A DNA stretch of 64,000 nt from Prauserella alba (lineage in GTDB: Bacteria > Actinomycetota > Actinomycetes > Mycobacteriales > Pseudonocardiaceae): positions 62,001-126,000 of the forward strand of contig NZ_JAMTCH010000007.1 of NCBI RefSeq assembly GCF_024171735.1. The letters are read 5' to 3'. Positions within the stretch are counted from its first letter, which is position 1. Each line of letters opens with the position of its first letter. Below, piece after piece: positions 25,224-33,792 of the stretch. Below the pieces are notes generated by a model. The model was given only the letters and a program-made list of their open reading frames with translations, did not search any database and was not told the DNA's origin. A program made the translations under genes and the position numbers.

Positions 25224-26900
25224 TCACGATCCGTTCGCGCCGTCCGGTGTGGGCAGCGGAGCACCGGGGATGCTCTGGTCCTCCGGCACGATGCCGTCGA
25301 CCAGGTAGTCCTCCACGACCTCGTCCACGGCCGGGTTGTCACCCGCGTAGATGCCGTGGTCGCCCTCGTCGGTCACGGTGATCATCCGCGAGCCCTCGAA
25401 GTTCTCGTGAGCGCGACGGGCACCCTCGATCGGTGTCGCCGGGTCGTGTTCGGACTGGACGATCAGCGTGGGAGGCACGCCCTCGCCGTCCATCTCCGGC
25501 AGGTCGATCGGCTTGCCCTTCCAGAAGATGCACGGCTGGATCAGCCAGCCCCAGCCCAGCAGCGGCCACTCACGGCCCATCAGTTCGGACTGCCAGGTGG
25601 CGGTCATCCGGTTGCCGTACCACGGGCCCTCGTTGCAGGGGATGGTCCAGAAGCTGGCGTCGTAGGCGTCGTCGTACTGCTGCGCGCCGTGGCCGTTGTC
25701 CACGACGAGCGGCTGCGGGCCGCGCGCCTTCGTGTTGGCGAGCAGCTTGCGCACGTTGTCCAGCGCCGTCGGGGACGCGGTGCGCATTTTCTCGCCGGTC
25801 AGCTCGCGCAACGACACGAGGTACTCGGCCAGCGACGGGAACGCCGCCTTGCTGTAGAGCATGCCGGCGATCGCCGAGTCGAGCTCGTTCGGGCCGACCT
25901 TCTCGCCGTCCAGCTCCACGGGCTTCTCGGCCAGCGCGGCACGCACCTGCTCGTAGGTCTGCCTGGCGCGCTCACCGGAGTCGCCGAAGCCGTACTGCTC
26001 GTCGTACTTCGCCATCCACGGCAGGAAGTCCTCCCGCCAGCGGCGTTCGAAGCCGAGCGGCTGCCAATCGAACGAGCGCTGCCACGTCGTCGTGAACTCG
26101 GTCGCCGAGTCCAGCACGAACCGGCCGGTGTGCTCGGGGAACCGCTGCGCGTAGTGCGCGCCCAGCCAGGTACCCGCCGAGTAGCCGACCCAGTTGATCT
26201 TCTCGCGCCCGAGCAGGCTGCGAAGCAGATCCATGTCGTGCGTGGTCTGGAACGTGTTGATCAGCGGGCCGAGCTCACCGGACTTGAGCTGGCACGAGTC
26301 GGCCGCGTACTCCGTCGCGTCGAGGATCAGCTTGAGGTTCTCGCGGCTGCGATCGCGCGGGTCAAGGGAGTCGCCCGTGCCGATGGCGCCGCCGCACGTG
26401 ATGTTCGTGCTGTGGCCCGTGCCGCGCGGGTCGAAGCCGATGACGTCCTGGTGCTCGCGCAGGCGGTCCTGGCCGGCGAGCCGCAACGGGAAGTTGCGGC
26501 CCGGAGCCCCGGGGCCGCCCGGGTTGGTGAGCACACTCGCGGTCGAATCGCCCTTGGCCTTCAGCCTGCTCACGGCGATCGTGATGTCCTCGCCCGCGTC
26601 GGCGTCGTTCCAGTCCTGGGGCGTCCGGTAGGTGGCGCACTCCAGGTCGTATTCCTTCGGCGGCTCGGAGCCCAGTTCCTCGGAGGTGCACGCGTGCCAG
26701 TTCAGTTGCTGCTCGGCGTAGCGCTCCGGGACCTCGTGGGCGATCTCCGGCTGCGCGGTCGTCGCCTGCTGCGTCGTCCGCTGCCGCGGCGGCTCCTCGG
26801 TCGGGGTGCCGGTGGCCGCGGCGGCGGGAGCGATGCTGGCGACCAGGGCGGTCGCCAGCGATCCCGCGACGACGGTCCGCCGTAATGTCGTCATGGTCAT
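25224..26900 (-). CDS. Secreted alpha/beta-hydrolase, tripeptidyl aminopeptidase (Tap/Slp) family
   Basis: A 558-aa exported serine hydrolase. The signal peptide (residues 1 to about 30) has a basic start, a hydrophobic core and AAAA before the likely cleavage site. LTNPGGPGAPGRNF provides the oxyanion region, nucleophile Ser241 sits in VGYSAGTWLGA, and a C-terminal domain carries the Asp (QSEHDPATPIEGA) and His (TDEGDHGIYAG). This is the layout of Streptomyces tripeptidyl aminopeptidases, which remove N-terminal tripeptides from secreted proteins. ATG 26900 follows AGGGA. It is monocistronic with tandem terminators. Confidence 0.93.
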   Translation of the reverse strand: MTMTTLRRTVVAGSLATALVASIAPAAAATGTPTEEPPRQRTTQQATTAQPEIAHEVPERYAEQQLNWHACTSEELGSEPPKEYDLECATYRTPQDWNDADAGEDITIAVSRLKAKGDSTASVLTNPGGPGAPGRNFPLRLAGQDRLREHQDVIGFDPRGTGHSTNITCGGAIGTGDSLDPRDRSRENLKLILDATEYAADSCQLKSGELGPLINTFQTTHDMDLLRSLLGREKINWVGYSAGTWLGAHYAQRFPEHTGRFVLDSATEFTTTWQRSFDWQPLGFERRWREDFLPWMAKYDEQYGFGDSGERARQTYEQVRAALAEKPVELDGEKVGPNELDSAIAGMLYSKAAFPSLAEYLVSLRELTGEKMRTASPTALDNVRKLLANTKARGPQPLVVDNGHGAQQYDDAYDASFWTIPCNEGPWYGNRMTATWQSELMGREWPLLGWGWLIQPCIFWKGKPIDLPEMDGEGVPPTLIVQSEHDPATPIEGARRAHENFEGSRMITVTDEGDHGIYAGDNPAVDEVVEDYLVDGIVPEDQSIPGAPLPTPDGANGS

Positions 26901-27005
26901 GGAGTCCCTCAATCTCGAAATGATCGAGGACATTCAAGCGGGCCGTGTCGGTGGTATCAACCTGCCGATCGTCGGGAAAATCGGAGCTTGACAGCGACGT
27001 GTGTC

Positions 27006-27926
27006 CTAATTGGGCATCGGGGAGGAGCCGATGTCACGGACCGAACCCGTCGTGGCCTGGTTCAACTCCGCGTAGCACGTGACGTTGGTGAATCCGATGC
27101 GCCAATTCGTCTTGTCGGGCCAACGCCACGAAGGTGCCACGTCGCGCCGGTCCGCACCGATGAATCGGTGCACTTTCGTGCCACATGCGCTGCGTGCTTT
27201 GTCGTTGAACTCCCGTTCGGACGGAATCGCCTTGTCGGCCTTGCCCGCGTTCACGACGCCGACGGCCTCGGCCAGGTGCGGCTCGCTGCAGGGCACCGTC
27301 CGGGGCAGCTCGGCCGAGGGGCGGGTGGTGGAGCAGACGCGGTACCGGTCGAAGTCCTCGGCCAGTGCGCCGCGGACCGATCCGGTGCGCTCGACAGGTC
27401 TGCCGGTGCCGTCGAGCTGCGCGACGCCGCAGCGGTACCAGCGGTGACCCGCTCGCCAGTCCTCGGCGTCGGCCCACACCAGCCACGCTCCGAGCGTGGA
27501 GGCGTCGTACGAGGTGCTGCCGAGGTACTCGGCGGCGGCGTCGCGGCACTGCGGGAAGACGGTGCGGAAGACGGTCGAGTCGTCGGGAGGGGCGCCTTCC
27601 AACGTGGAGCCCAGGTCACCGCCGAACGTGCCCTCCTTGGTGACCTCGACGGTGTGCTCGTCGGAGCACTCGACCGGGCCCGGGTTGTCGCCGTCGAGAC
27701 ACTCGCCGACCGCCGCGACGATCGTGCGCTGGGCGGTGTCGTTCCCGCTGCGCCCGCCTGTGTCGTCGCCGGAAGCGGGAACGTCGCCGGGGGCGGCTGT
27801 CGGCGTCTCGACGGAGCGCATGCGATCGGGTTCGGCCAGCCCGATCGTCGTGTCGGCGCATCCGGCCAGCACGAGGGCGGTGGCCACCGCCGATGCGGCC
27901 AGCGCAATTCGCCCAGATCTCGACAT
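27006..27926 (-). CDS. Septum-formation family lipoprotein
   Basis: A 306-aa protein with a lipobox LAGC around residue 24 after a short hydrophobic signal, so it should be lipid-anchored outside the membrane. The mature part has two related modules, each with conserved Cys pairs (VGECLDG, VECSDEHTVEV, CRDAAAEYLG; then YRVCSTTRP, VPCSEPHLAEAVGV, CGTKVHRFIG), as in the actinobacterial Septum_form family. The family name derives from early genetic association with septation; the molecular role is unknown. ATG 27926 gives a proper signal peptide. Confidence 0.88.
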   Translation of the reverse strand: MSRSGRIALAASAVATALVLAGCADTTIGLAEPDRMRSVETPTAAPGDVPASGDDTGGRSGNDTAQRTIVAAVGECLDGDNPGPVECSDEHTVEVTKEGTFGGDLGSTLEGAPPDDSTVFRTVFPQCRDAAAEYLGSTSYDASTLGAWLVWADAEDWRAGHRWYRCGVAQLDGTGRPVERTGSVRGALAEDFDRYRVCSTTRPSAELPRTVPCSEPHLAEAVGVVNAGKADKAIPSEREFNDKARSACGTKVHRFIGADRRDVAPSWRWPDKTNWRIGFTNVTCYAELNQATTGSVRDIGSSPMPN

Positions 27927-27930
27927 CGGG

Positions 27931-27948
27931 CTCACTCTATCGAGTGAG
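27931..27948. promoter_or_regulatory. Short inverted repeat upstream of the Septum_form gene
   Basis: CTCACTC and GAGTGAG flank TATC. Being 5 nt upstream of the start it may be an operator or an mRNA hairpin masking the ribosome site. Confidence 0.35.
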
Positions 27949-28174
27949 GTCACGCGGCCGGTAGGCGTGGGTGTGACCGCTTGTCGGCGTCGCCGCAGGT
28001 GTGATCGCCTGCCGTTCGGTTATTCGTCCATCGTGGACGGCGAAGATCACGGCCTGATCGTCATCGCGCTGCCCGATTCGTCCACTTGAGACGTCTTTCG
28101 GGGCGGGTTTCGCCGCGGCGGCAGGTAAAATCGCTGGTCGCAGGTGGTGCGACGGCGGGTCTGGACATATGGAA

Positions 28175-28219
28175 ACCCCGCGGTGCTGCCAGGTCGGGGG
28201 TCCGCCAGCACCGCGGGGT
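28175..28219. terminator. 14-bp stem hairpin
   Basis: ACCCCGCGGTGCTG pairs perfectly with CAGCACCGCGGGGT across a 17-nt loop. It lies 60 nt past the stop of the leftward 53-aa gene, whose terminator it probably is. A weaker ACCTGAA/TTCAGGT repeat follows at 28257-28280. Confidence 0.55.
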
Positions 28220-28279
28220 CATGAGGCATATCGACACCGGCCCCGGTGGCGTTACACCTGAAACCCATTGTAATTCAGG

Positions 28280-28441
28280 TCACACTCGCGGCTTGGATTT
28301 CTGGTAGCCGTGTGTCTGGGCGAGAGTGATCAGCTCGTCGCGCATCGTCGTCGTGGTGGCGGTGTCGATCGCCTTGCTGACGGCGCGGCGGGTGCGGGTC
28401 TGGGCTCGACGGGCGCGGAGGCGTGCGGCGAGGTTCGACAT
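28280..28441 (-). CDS. Small basic conserved-type protein, 53 aa
   Basis: ATG 28441 opens MSNLAARLRARRAQTRTRRAV and continues to a stop at 28280. It is strongly basic with one amphipathic helix and ends DELITLAQTHGYQKSKPRV. Very similar short proteins (LAARLRARRA, RDELL-type endings) are widespread in actinobacteria as uncharacterised ORFs. AGGAG lies 14 nt upstream, rather far. The frame extends upstream as Pro-rich translation that looks non-coding. It could bind nucleic acid or membrane through its Arg-rich face; that is speculative. Confidence 0.6.
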   Translation of the reverse strand: MSNLAARLRARRAQTRTRRAVSKAIDTATTTTMRDELITLAQTHGYQKSKPRV

Positions 28442-28932
28442 CTGTGGTGTGGCATCTCCTTCGAGAGCTACTCGGTTGCGTGACGGCCGGCCGGGTCGTG
28501 CCGGCCGTGTCGGGATCGGATGCGCCGTTCGGTGCCGGCTGCCCGCTCGCGTCTGTCCGTCGCGAGCCCCCATGGCGACTGCCGGCGGTGGCTGATCGGT
28601 GGGTCGTCGGCACCGGTGTGCCGGCGGAGCGTGAACGGATTGACCGATCACCTCTCGACTTCGATCCCTACATGTCTTATTATCCGCAACCTTTCGCGGC
28701 TTCGCCAGTGATCATCCGGTGAGCTGGCTTACTTCCCGAATGATCGTCGGCGCCGTTACATGATCTGCGTGGCCCATCCGGGTGACATCGGCGGCTAGGT
28801 CCGTCTTCGGATATCTAGGAAAAGCGCTATATGAACCTAGAAACGGGTATCTACCCCTATGGGCGAGTCGGGCTGGGCCGGCGTTGCGGTGCGCTCCCCG
28901 GCGGCGAACACCGGTGGAGTGATCGCCGACGA
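28442..28932. other. 491-nt intergenic region with AT-rich tail
   Basis: No supported gene. 28700-28850 is unusually AT-rich for the window. CTAGG (28815) and CCTAG (28836) form an imperfect inverted repeat just beyond the 3' end of the leftward ATPase, possibly its terminator. Confidence 0.4.
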
Positions 28933-30126
28933 TCAGTCGGCGCGCGTGAGGAGGTAATTGCCGAAATGCGGCACGGTGAAGGCGATGTGGCCGCGTTCGG
29001 CAGAGTAGACGAGGCCCTTCTTCATCAGGCTGTCGCGCGCCGGTGACAACGACGACGGCTTCCGGCCCAGGTAGACGGCGATGTCGGAGGTGACGGCGCT
29101 TTCGTCCTTGCCCTGTGTGAGCTCGGCCATCGCGCGCAGGTACTCGCGCTCGGCGGGGGTTGCCCGTTCGTACCGGGAGCCGAAGAAGCCGACGGCGAGT
29201 TCCGCCTCGGCCTCGGGGGCGGCGACGCGCACGTCCTCCTCGGTGATCGGATTCGTCGGCGCGGCGTCCCACGCGGCTTTGCCGTAGGCCTGGATGAAAT
29301 AGGGATAGCCACCGGAGGCCGTGTGCATCGCGTCGAGGGCGTGAGGCGCGATCTCGGCGTCCTCGCGTTCGATGGGCGCGAGCACGGCGCGGTCGGCGTC
29401 CTCTCTGCTCAGGCGGTCGATTCGGGTGTAGCGGAAGAGGCGTTCGGAGTACGACTTCGAGGCCGACAGCACGGCGGGCACGTGCGGCAGGCCCGCCCCG
29501 ACCACCACGAGCGGCGCCCCGGACTGCGAGAGCTCGTGGCACGCCGCGCACAGGGCGGAGACGTCCTCGGGGCTCAGGTCCTGGATCTCGTCGATCAGCA
29601 GTGCGACCCCGGAGCCGACGTCGGTGGCCAGCTCGGCGACCTCGGTGAACAGTTCGACGAGGTCGATCTCGATGTCGCCGGAATCGGCCCTGCCCTGTGC
29701 GGGTGGCACGTCGATGCCGGGCTGCCAGCGATCGCGCAGCTTCGCGTCGGGCTTGTTGGACTTGAGTGCGAAGGCCTTGAGGACGGCGAGCACCTCGTCG
29801 ACCCGGTCGGGTGCGCGGTGGCGAACGGCCAGATCGCGGACGGCACGGTGCAGCGCCGCCGACAACGGCCTGCGGAGCTCGGCGTCCGGGCGTGCCTCGA
29901 CCTTGCCCGCACCCCAGCGGCGTCTGATCGCCATGGAGCGCAACTCGCCGAGCAGCACGGTCTTGCCGACGCCGCGAAGCCCGGTGAGCATCAGGCTGCG
30001 CTCGGGCCTGCCTCGCGCGACGCGCTCCAGTACCACGTCGAACGCGTCCAGTTCGCGTTCACGGCCGGCCAGCTCGGGTGGGCGCTGACCTGCTCCGGGG
30101 GCGAACGGGTTCCGCACGGGGTCCAT
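28933..30126 (-). CDS. Stand-alone AAA/STAND-type ATPase with winged-helix C-terminus
   Basis: A 397-aa P-loop ATPase. Walker A is TGLRGVGKTVLL (about residue 48), Walker B is VALLIDEIQDL, and a sensor-like VVVGAGLPHV follows. An arginine-rich lid segment (SERLFRYTRIDRL) and a C-terminal winged-helix region (AMAELTQGKDESAVTSDIAVYLGRKPSSLSPARDSLMKKGLV) complete it. This is the layout of the Orc1/Cdc6-like AAA_16 ATPases found singly in actinobacteria. The partner and function are unknown. ATG 30126 has TAGTGT 6 nt upstream, suggesting a leaderless start. Divergent from the GDPD gene by 105 nt. Confidence 0.85.
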   Translation of the reverse strand: MDPVRNPFAPGAGQRPPELAGRERELDAFDVVLERVARGRPERSLMLTGLRGVGKTVLLGELRSMAIRRRWGAGKVEARPDAELRRPLSAALHRAVRDLAVRHRAPDRVDEVLAVLKAFALKSNKPDAKLRDRWQPGIDVPPAQGRADSGDIEIDLVELFTEVAELATDVGSGVALLIDEIQDLSPEDVSALCAACHELSQSGAPLVVVGAGLPHVPAVLSASKSYSERLFRYTRIDRLSREDADRAVLAPIEREDAEIAPHALDAMHTASGGYPYFIQAYGKAAWDAAPTNPITEEDVRVAAPEAEAELAVGFFGSRYERATPAEREYLRAMAELTQGKDESAVTSDIAVYLGRKPSSLSPARDSLMKKGLVYSAERGHIAFTVPHFGNYLLTRAD

Positions 30127-30231
30127 CGCTACGACACTATTGGGTTGTCTAGCCCCAGTCCGATATTCCGCGAGAAAACGCTACCCGCGTGTTGCGGACG
30201 TGCCGGCGGGTGAACGGGCCGGGAGGTCTAC

Positions 30232-31347
30232 ATGTCGAGGACACCCGCCCTTCACCCTGTCGTGTCACCGTCGGAGCCCGTGACCACGACAGTGAAGACA
30301 GCGCTCGCGCTCGGCGCGGCGGTACTCATGGCGGCTCTGCCCGCCGCGCCCACGTCCGCGGGCAACGCCCACGGAACCCCACCTCACGGCACCCCTCACT
30401 TCGACATCCAGGCCCACCGCGGCGGAATCGGCATGACCGTCGAGGGCACGCTCAAGGCGTTCGACCGCGCCCTCGAACTCGGCGTCACCACCCTCGAACT
30501 CGACGTCCAGATCACCCGCGACGGCCGTGAAGTGATCACCCACGACCGGAAGATCGATCCCGGCAAGTGCCTCGACACCGAGCCCGTCAGGCCGGGTGAT
30601 CCGCAGTTCCCCTACGCGGGCAAGTACGTCAAGGACCTGACGTTCGCGCAGGTGCGCACCCTCGACTGCGGGTCGCAGCAGGACCCGCGCCACCCCGACC
30701 AGGAACTCTCCCCCGGCGAACCGATGCCCACCCTCGCCGAGTTGTTCGCGCTGGTCCGCGAGCATCGCGCCCACGGCGTGAAGTTCAACATCGAGACGAA
30801 GGTCGAGGCCGCCGCGCCCGAGGAGACCGCGCCGCGGCAGGAGTTCGTCGAGCGCGTGGCCTCGGAGGTCGAGCGCAGCGGGCTGGCGCGGAACGTCACC
30901 ATCCAGAGTTTCGACTGGGGCGCGCTGATGGCGATGAAGGAGCGGATGCCGAAGCTGCCGCTCGTCGCACTGACCGAACCGGGCTTCCTCGAGGTCGGTG
31001 AGCCGGGCGCGTCGCCGTGGCTCGGTGGTCTCGACATCGACGACTTCGGCGGCAGTCCGGTGCGCGCGGCGGCGTCGTTCGGGGCGAGTGCGCTGTCGCC
31101 GGTCTACGGCAACCCGCAGGACGGTGCGGTCGGCGATCCGGACTACGTGCCGTTCACGACGAAGGAACTGGTCGACGAAGCGCACGCCGCGGGGCTCGAC
31201 GTGATCCCGTGGACGATCAACGACAAGCCGACCATGCGCAAGCTCATCGACGACGGTGTCGACGGGATCATCAGCGACTACCCGAACCGGCTGCGCGAGG
31301 TCGCCGCCGAGTACGGCTTCAAACTCCCGAAGCGCTACCGCCGCTGA
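30232..31347 (+). CDS. Secreted glycerophosphodiester phosphodiesterase
   Basis: Hydrolyses glycerophosphodiesters to glycerol-3-phosphate and an alcohol. The 371-aa precursor has a signal segment (TALALGAAVLMAALPAAPTSAG, about 23-44). The catalytic GDPD motifs are visible: His62 in QAHRGG, Glu89 and Asp91 in LELDVQ, and His104 in THDRKID, followed by FNIETKVE and QSFDWGALMAM, and the ending DGIISDYPNRL. Being extracytoplasmic it probably recycles phospholipid head groups or wall phosphodiesters. ATG 30232 follows GGGAGG. A family A hairpin lies 15 nt past the stop. Confidence 0.95.
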   Translation: MSRTPALHPVVSPSEPVTTTVKTALALGAAVLMAALPAAPTSAGNAHGTPPHGTPHFDIQAHRGGIGMTVEGTLKAFDRALELGVTTLELDVQITRDGREVITHDRKIDPGKCLDTEPVRPGDPQFPYAGKYVKDLTFAQVRTLDCGSQQDPRHPDQELSPGEPMPTLAELFALVREHRAHGVKFNIETKVEAAAPEETAPRQEFVERVASEVERSGLARNVTIQSFDWGALMAMKERMPKLPLVALTEPGFLEVGEPGASPWLGGLDIDDFGGSPVRAAASFGASALSPVYGNPQDGAVGDPDYVPFTTKELVDEAHAAGLDVIPWTINDKPTMRKLIDDGVDGIISDYPNRLREVAAEYGFKLPKRYRR

Positions 31348-31361
31348 CAGGTCCGGTCGAC

Positions 31362-31414
31362 GCCCCCAGGGGCACCTTGGTGGCACTCAACGCCACCAAG
31401 GTGCCCCTGGGGGC
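31362..31414. terminator. Family A inverted repeat, copy 3
   Basis: Perfect 19-nt arms identical to copy 2. It follows the GDPD stop by 15 nt; the next gene runs in the same direction, so here it acts as an ordinary terminator. Confidence 0.78.
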
Positions 31415-31423
31415 TCTTCTGTA

Positions 31424-31473
31424 CCGCTCTCTATCACTTTCTAGTCACATAGCTAGAAAGTGATAGAGAGCGG
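31424..31473. repeat. 50-bp inverted repeat with perfect 21-bp arms
   Basis: The left arm 31424-31444 (begins CCGCTCTCTATCAC) is exactly inverted at 31453-31473, around an 8-nt spacer TCACATAG. It is much richer in A and T than its surroundings. It lies between a family A terminator and the DoxX-like gene. Confidence 0.8.
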
Positions 31474-31590
31474 AAGACGGTTGTGGCTGGGTAGGTTTGA
31501 GGCGGAGGTCTTCTGAAGATCCTTTGGAGAGAGATCTCAGCCGACCAGAAATCGCCGACCGCGACTCCCAGTTCGACCGGAGGAACACCG

Positions 31591-32103
31591 ATGATCCTGC
31601 GCCGCGTGGCCCGTCCCCTGCTCGCCGCCATCTTCATCACGGGTGGCCTGAACGCCATCCGCAACGCGGAGGGGCATGCCCAGGCGGCGGAGCCGTTCCT
31701 CAGCGAGAACGTCCTGCCGGTGGCGGAGGCCCTGCCTGTCGAAACGGACCCGGTCGCCGTCGTGAAGTTCGACGGCGCCGTGAAGGTCGCCGCGGGCACG
31801 ATGCTCGCGCTCGGCCGCTTCCGCCGCCTGTCGTCGCTCGCGCTGCTGACCAGCATCACGGCGACGACCGTGGCCGGGCACCCGTTCTGGGAGAAGAGCG
31901 ACCAGGGTGAGCGCGCCCAGGAGCAGGTCCAGTTCCTCAAGAACGCGGGGCTGGCCGGTGGTCTGATGCTGGCGATGGCCGACACCGAGGGCAAGCCGTC
32001 CGTCGGCTGGCGCGCCAAGCGCGCCGCCCGCAAGGCCCGCAAGCAGGTGGAGGACTCGACGGCGAAGGCGACCGGCGCCGTCGAGTCCGTCCTCCCGAGC
32101 TGA
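31591..32103 (+). CDS. DoxX-family membrane protein
   Basis: A 170-aa protein. The N-terminus MILRRVARPLLAAIFITGGLNAIRN and the helices around 64-82 (VAAGTMLALGRF, LSSLALLTSITATTVAGHPFWE) and 113-127 match the four-helix DoxX/SURF4-like family. The C-terminal 35 residues are basic and then Ala/Thr-rich. Actinobacterial members have been linked to membrane redox and oxidative-stress complexes; the role here is unproven. ATG 31591 follows GGAGG. A long perfect inverted repeat lies 118 nt upstream and could be its control site. Confidence 0.82.
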   Translation: MILRRVARPLLAAIFITGGLNAIRNAEGHAQAAEPFLSENVLPVAEALPVETDPVAVVKFDGAVKVAAGTMLALGRFRRLSSLALLTSITATTVAGHPFWEKSDQGERAQEQVQFLKNAGLAGGLMLAMADTEGKPSVGWRAKRAARKARKQVEDSTAKATGAVESVLPS

Positions 32104-32230
32104 CCCGGCGGGCTTCCACCCGTCCCCGCCGTTGTTCCGATGGCCGGATCCTGCGTAGCAGGGGTTGATCAGGGGAAGATTCGGTGCTCCCGCCCGCCGG
32201 CCCGACCACCACCCCTCAACGACACGCTGA

Positions 32231-32283
32231 CGCGTGGCCGCACTCAACGCCCCCAAGGTGCCCTTGGGGGCGTTCGCCACGCG
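32231..32283. terminator. Family A element, copy 4 (nested double stem)
   Basis: An inner 11-bp stem CGCCCCCAAGG/CCTTGGGGGCG closes a TGC loop. An outer stem CGCGTGG/CCACGCG surrounds it. Only the right half of the family A sequence is present, with CACTCAACG retained. It lies between convergent DoxX and thiolase genes. Confidence 0.75.
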
Positions 32284-32289
32284 CCTGGG

Positions 32290-33618
32290 CTACTTCTCCA
32301 GGATCGCCGTGATGCCCTGGCCGCCCGCGGCGCAGATGGAGATCAGGCCGCGGCCCGATCCCTTCTCCGCCAGCAGCTTGGCGAGCGTGCCGACGATGCG
32401 GCCGCCGGTCGCGGCGAACGGGTGGCCCGCGGCGAGTGAGGAGCCGTTGACGTTCAGCTTCGCGCGGTCGATCGTTCCGACCGGCTCGTCGCGGCCGAGC
32501 TTCTCCTTGGCGAACGTCGGGTCCTCCCACGCCTTCAGCGTGGCCAGTACCTGTGACGCGAACGCCTCGTGGATCTCGTAGAAGTCGAAGTCGCCGAGCG
32601 TCAGGCCCGCGCGGTCGAGCATCCTCGGCACCGCGTACGCGGGCGCCATGAGCAGCCCCTCCTCGCCGTGCACGTAGTCGACGGCGGCCGTCTGCGAGAA
32701 CGTCAGGTACGCCAGCACCGGGAGCTTGTGCGCCTTGGCCCATTCTTCGGTGGCCAGCAGCACGGCGGAGGCGCCGTCGGACAGCGGCGTCGAGTTGCCC
32801 GCCGTCATCGTGCCCTCGGGGCCGCCGAACACGGGCTTGAGCTTGCCGAGTTTCTCCGCCGTCGAGTCGCCGCGCAGGTTCTGGTCGCGGGTCTGGCCGA
32901 GGAACGGCGTGAGCAGATCGTCGAAGAACCCGGCATCGTAGGCGGCGGCGAGCCGCTGGTGGCTGGTGGCGGCGAGTTCGTCCTGGTCGGCGCGCTGGAT
33001 GTCCCACGAGTTGGCCGTCAGCGACGCGTGCTCGCCCATCGAGAGGCCGGTGCGCGGTTCGGCGTTCTGCGGGATCTCCGGAACGATGTGGCCGGGCCGG
33101 AGCTTGCCGAGCAGCTTGAGCCGCTGCCCCACGGTCTTGGCGGAGTTGAGCTTGACCAGCACGCGGCGCAGGTCGTCGTTGACGGCCAGCGGTGCGTCGC
33201 TCGTGGTGTCCACGCCGCCCGCGATCGCGGAGTCGATCTGGCCGAGCGCGATCTTGTTGGCGGTGTTGACGATGGCCTGCAGGCCGGTGCCGCACGCCAT
33301 CTGCACGTCGGCGGCGGGCGTCGTCGGCGCGAGCCTGCTGCCGAGCACGACCTCGCGGGCCAGGTTGAAGTCGCGTGAGTGCTTGAGCACCGCGCCCGCG
33401 GCGACCTCGCCCAGCGCCTCGTCCTGCAGCGCGTAACGGCTCACCAGGCCGTCGACGGCGGCGGTGAGCATGTCCTGGTTGGAGGCGTTCGCGTACGGGC
33501 CGTTGGACCGTGCGAACGGGATCCGGTTCGCACCGACGATCGCGACCCTGCGCGCGGTCGGCGCCTTCGGCTTGCTCGACCGGGCCTTGCCGCCGCTCGG
33601 CTTCTCCGCTGAGGTCAT
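32290..33618 (-). CDS. fadA2: Thiolase (acetyl-CoA C-acyltransferase), FadA2-like
   Basis: Cleaves 3-ketoacyl-CoA or condenses acyl-CoAs. The 442-aa enzyme shows nucleophile Cys109 in VQMACGTGLQA, the HEAFASQVL motif, catalytic His in AAGHPFAATGGR and the second Cys in CAAGGQG near the C-terminus. Residues 1-22 are a Lys/Ser-rich extension. The gene is divergent from fabG4-htdX, the same arrangement as mycobacterial fadA2/fabG4/htdX, which supports the name. ATG 33618 follows AGGAGG. A shared operator lies in the 174-nt divergent promoter. Confidence 0.93.
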   Translation of the reverse strand: MTSAEKPSGGKARSSKPKAPTARRVAIVGANRIPFARSNGPYANASNQDMLTAAVDGLVSRYALQDEALGEVAAGAVLKHSRDFNLAREVVLGSRLAPTTPAADVQMACGTGLQAIVNTANKIALGQIDSAIAGGVDTTSDAPLAVNDDLRRVLVKLNSAKTVGQRLKLLGKLRPGHIVPEIPQNAEPRTGLSMGEHASLTANSWDIQRADQDELAATSHQRLAAAYDAGFFDDLLTPFLGQTRDQNLRGDSTAEKLGKLKPVFGGPEGTMTAGNSTPLSDGASAVLLATEEWAKAHKLPVLAYLTFSQTAAVDYVHGEEGLLMAPAYAVPRMLDRAGLTLGDFDFYEIHEAFASQVLATLKAWEDPTFAKEKLGRDEPVGTIDRAKLNVNGSSLAAGHPFAATGGRIVGTLAKLLAEKGSGRGLISICAAGGQGITAILEK

Positions 33619-33724
33619 GACTTCCTCCTGCTGGCTGGTACTCGGGCTTCCCCGGTGCTGTGGGCGCTGGGCGGCCTGCGCACTGTCAGTGTCGGGTTGC
33701 GCTCGGGGCCCTGCGACTCCGAGT

Positions 33725-33748
33725 GTAACTTACTGGCGAGTAGGTTAC
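33725..33748. promoter_or_regulatory. TetR-type operator between fadA2 and fabG4
   Basis: A 24-bp dyad: GTAACTTACT and AGTAGGTTAC around GGCG, 9 of 10 arm positions matching. The TTACT/AGTA core is like sites of actinobacterial TetR regulators of fatty-acid genes. It can control both divergent transcripts. Confidence 0.65.
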
Positions 33749-33792
33749 GGTGTGAGGCAACAGGCACATCAGACGAAGGCGGTGACGCACCG

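Noticed and set aside
28831-29046. Short rightward frame with an AT-rich start
   Set aside because: Most of it is antisense to the AAA ATPase C-terminus and shows no family-like sequence.
31424-31473. Simple intrinsic terminator of the GDPD gene
   Set aside because: A family A hairpin already follows the GDPD stop; the 21-bp AT-rich arms and lack of a T-tract do not fit.
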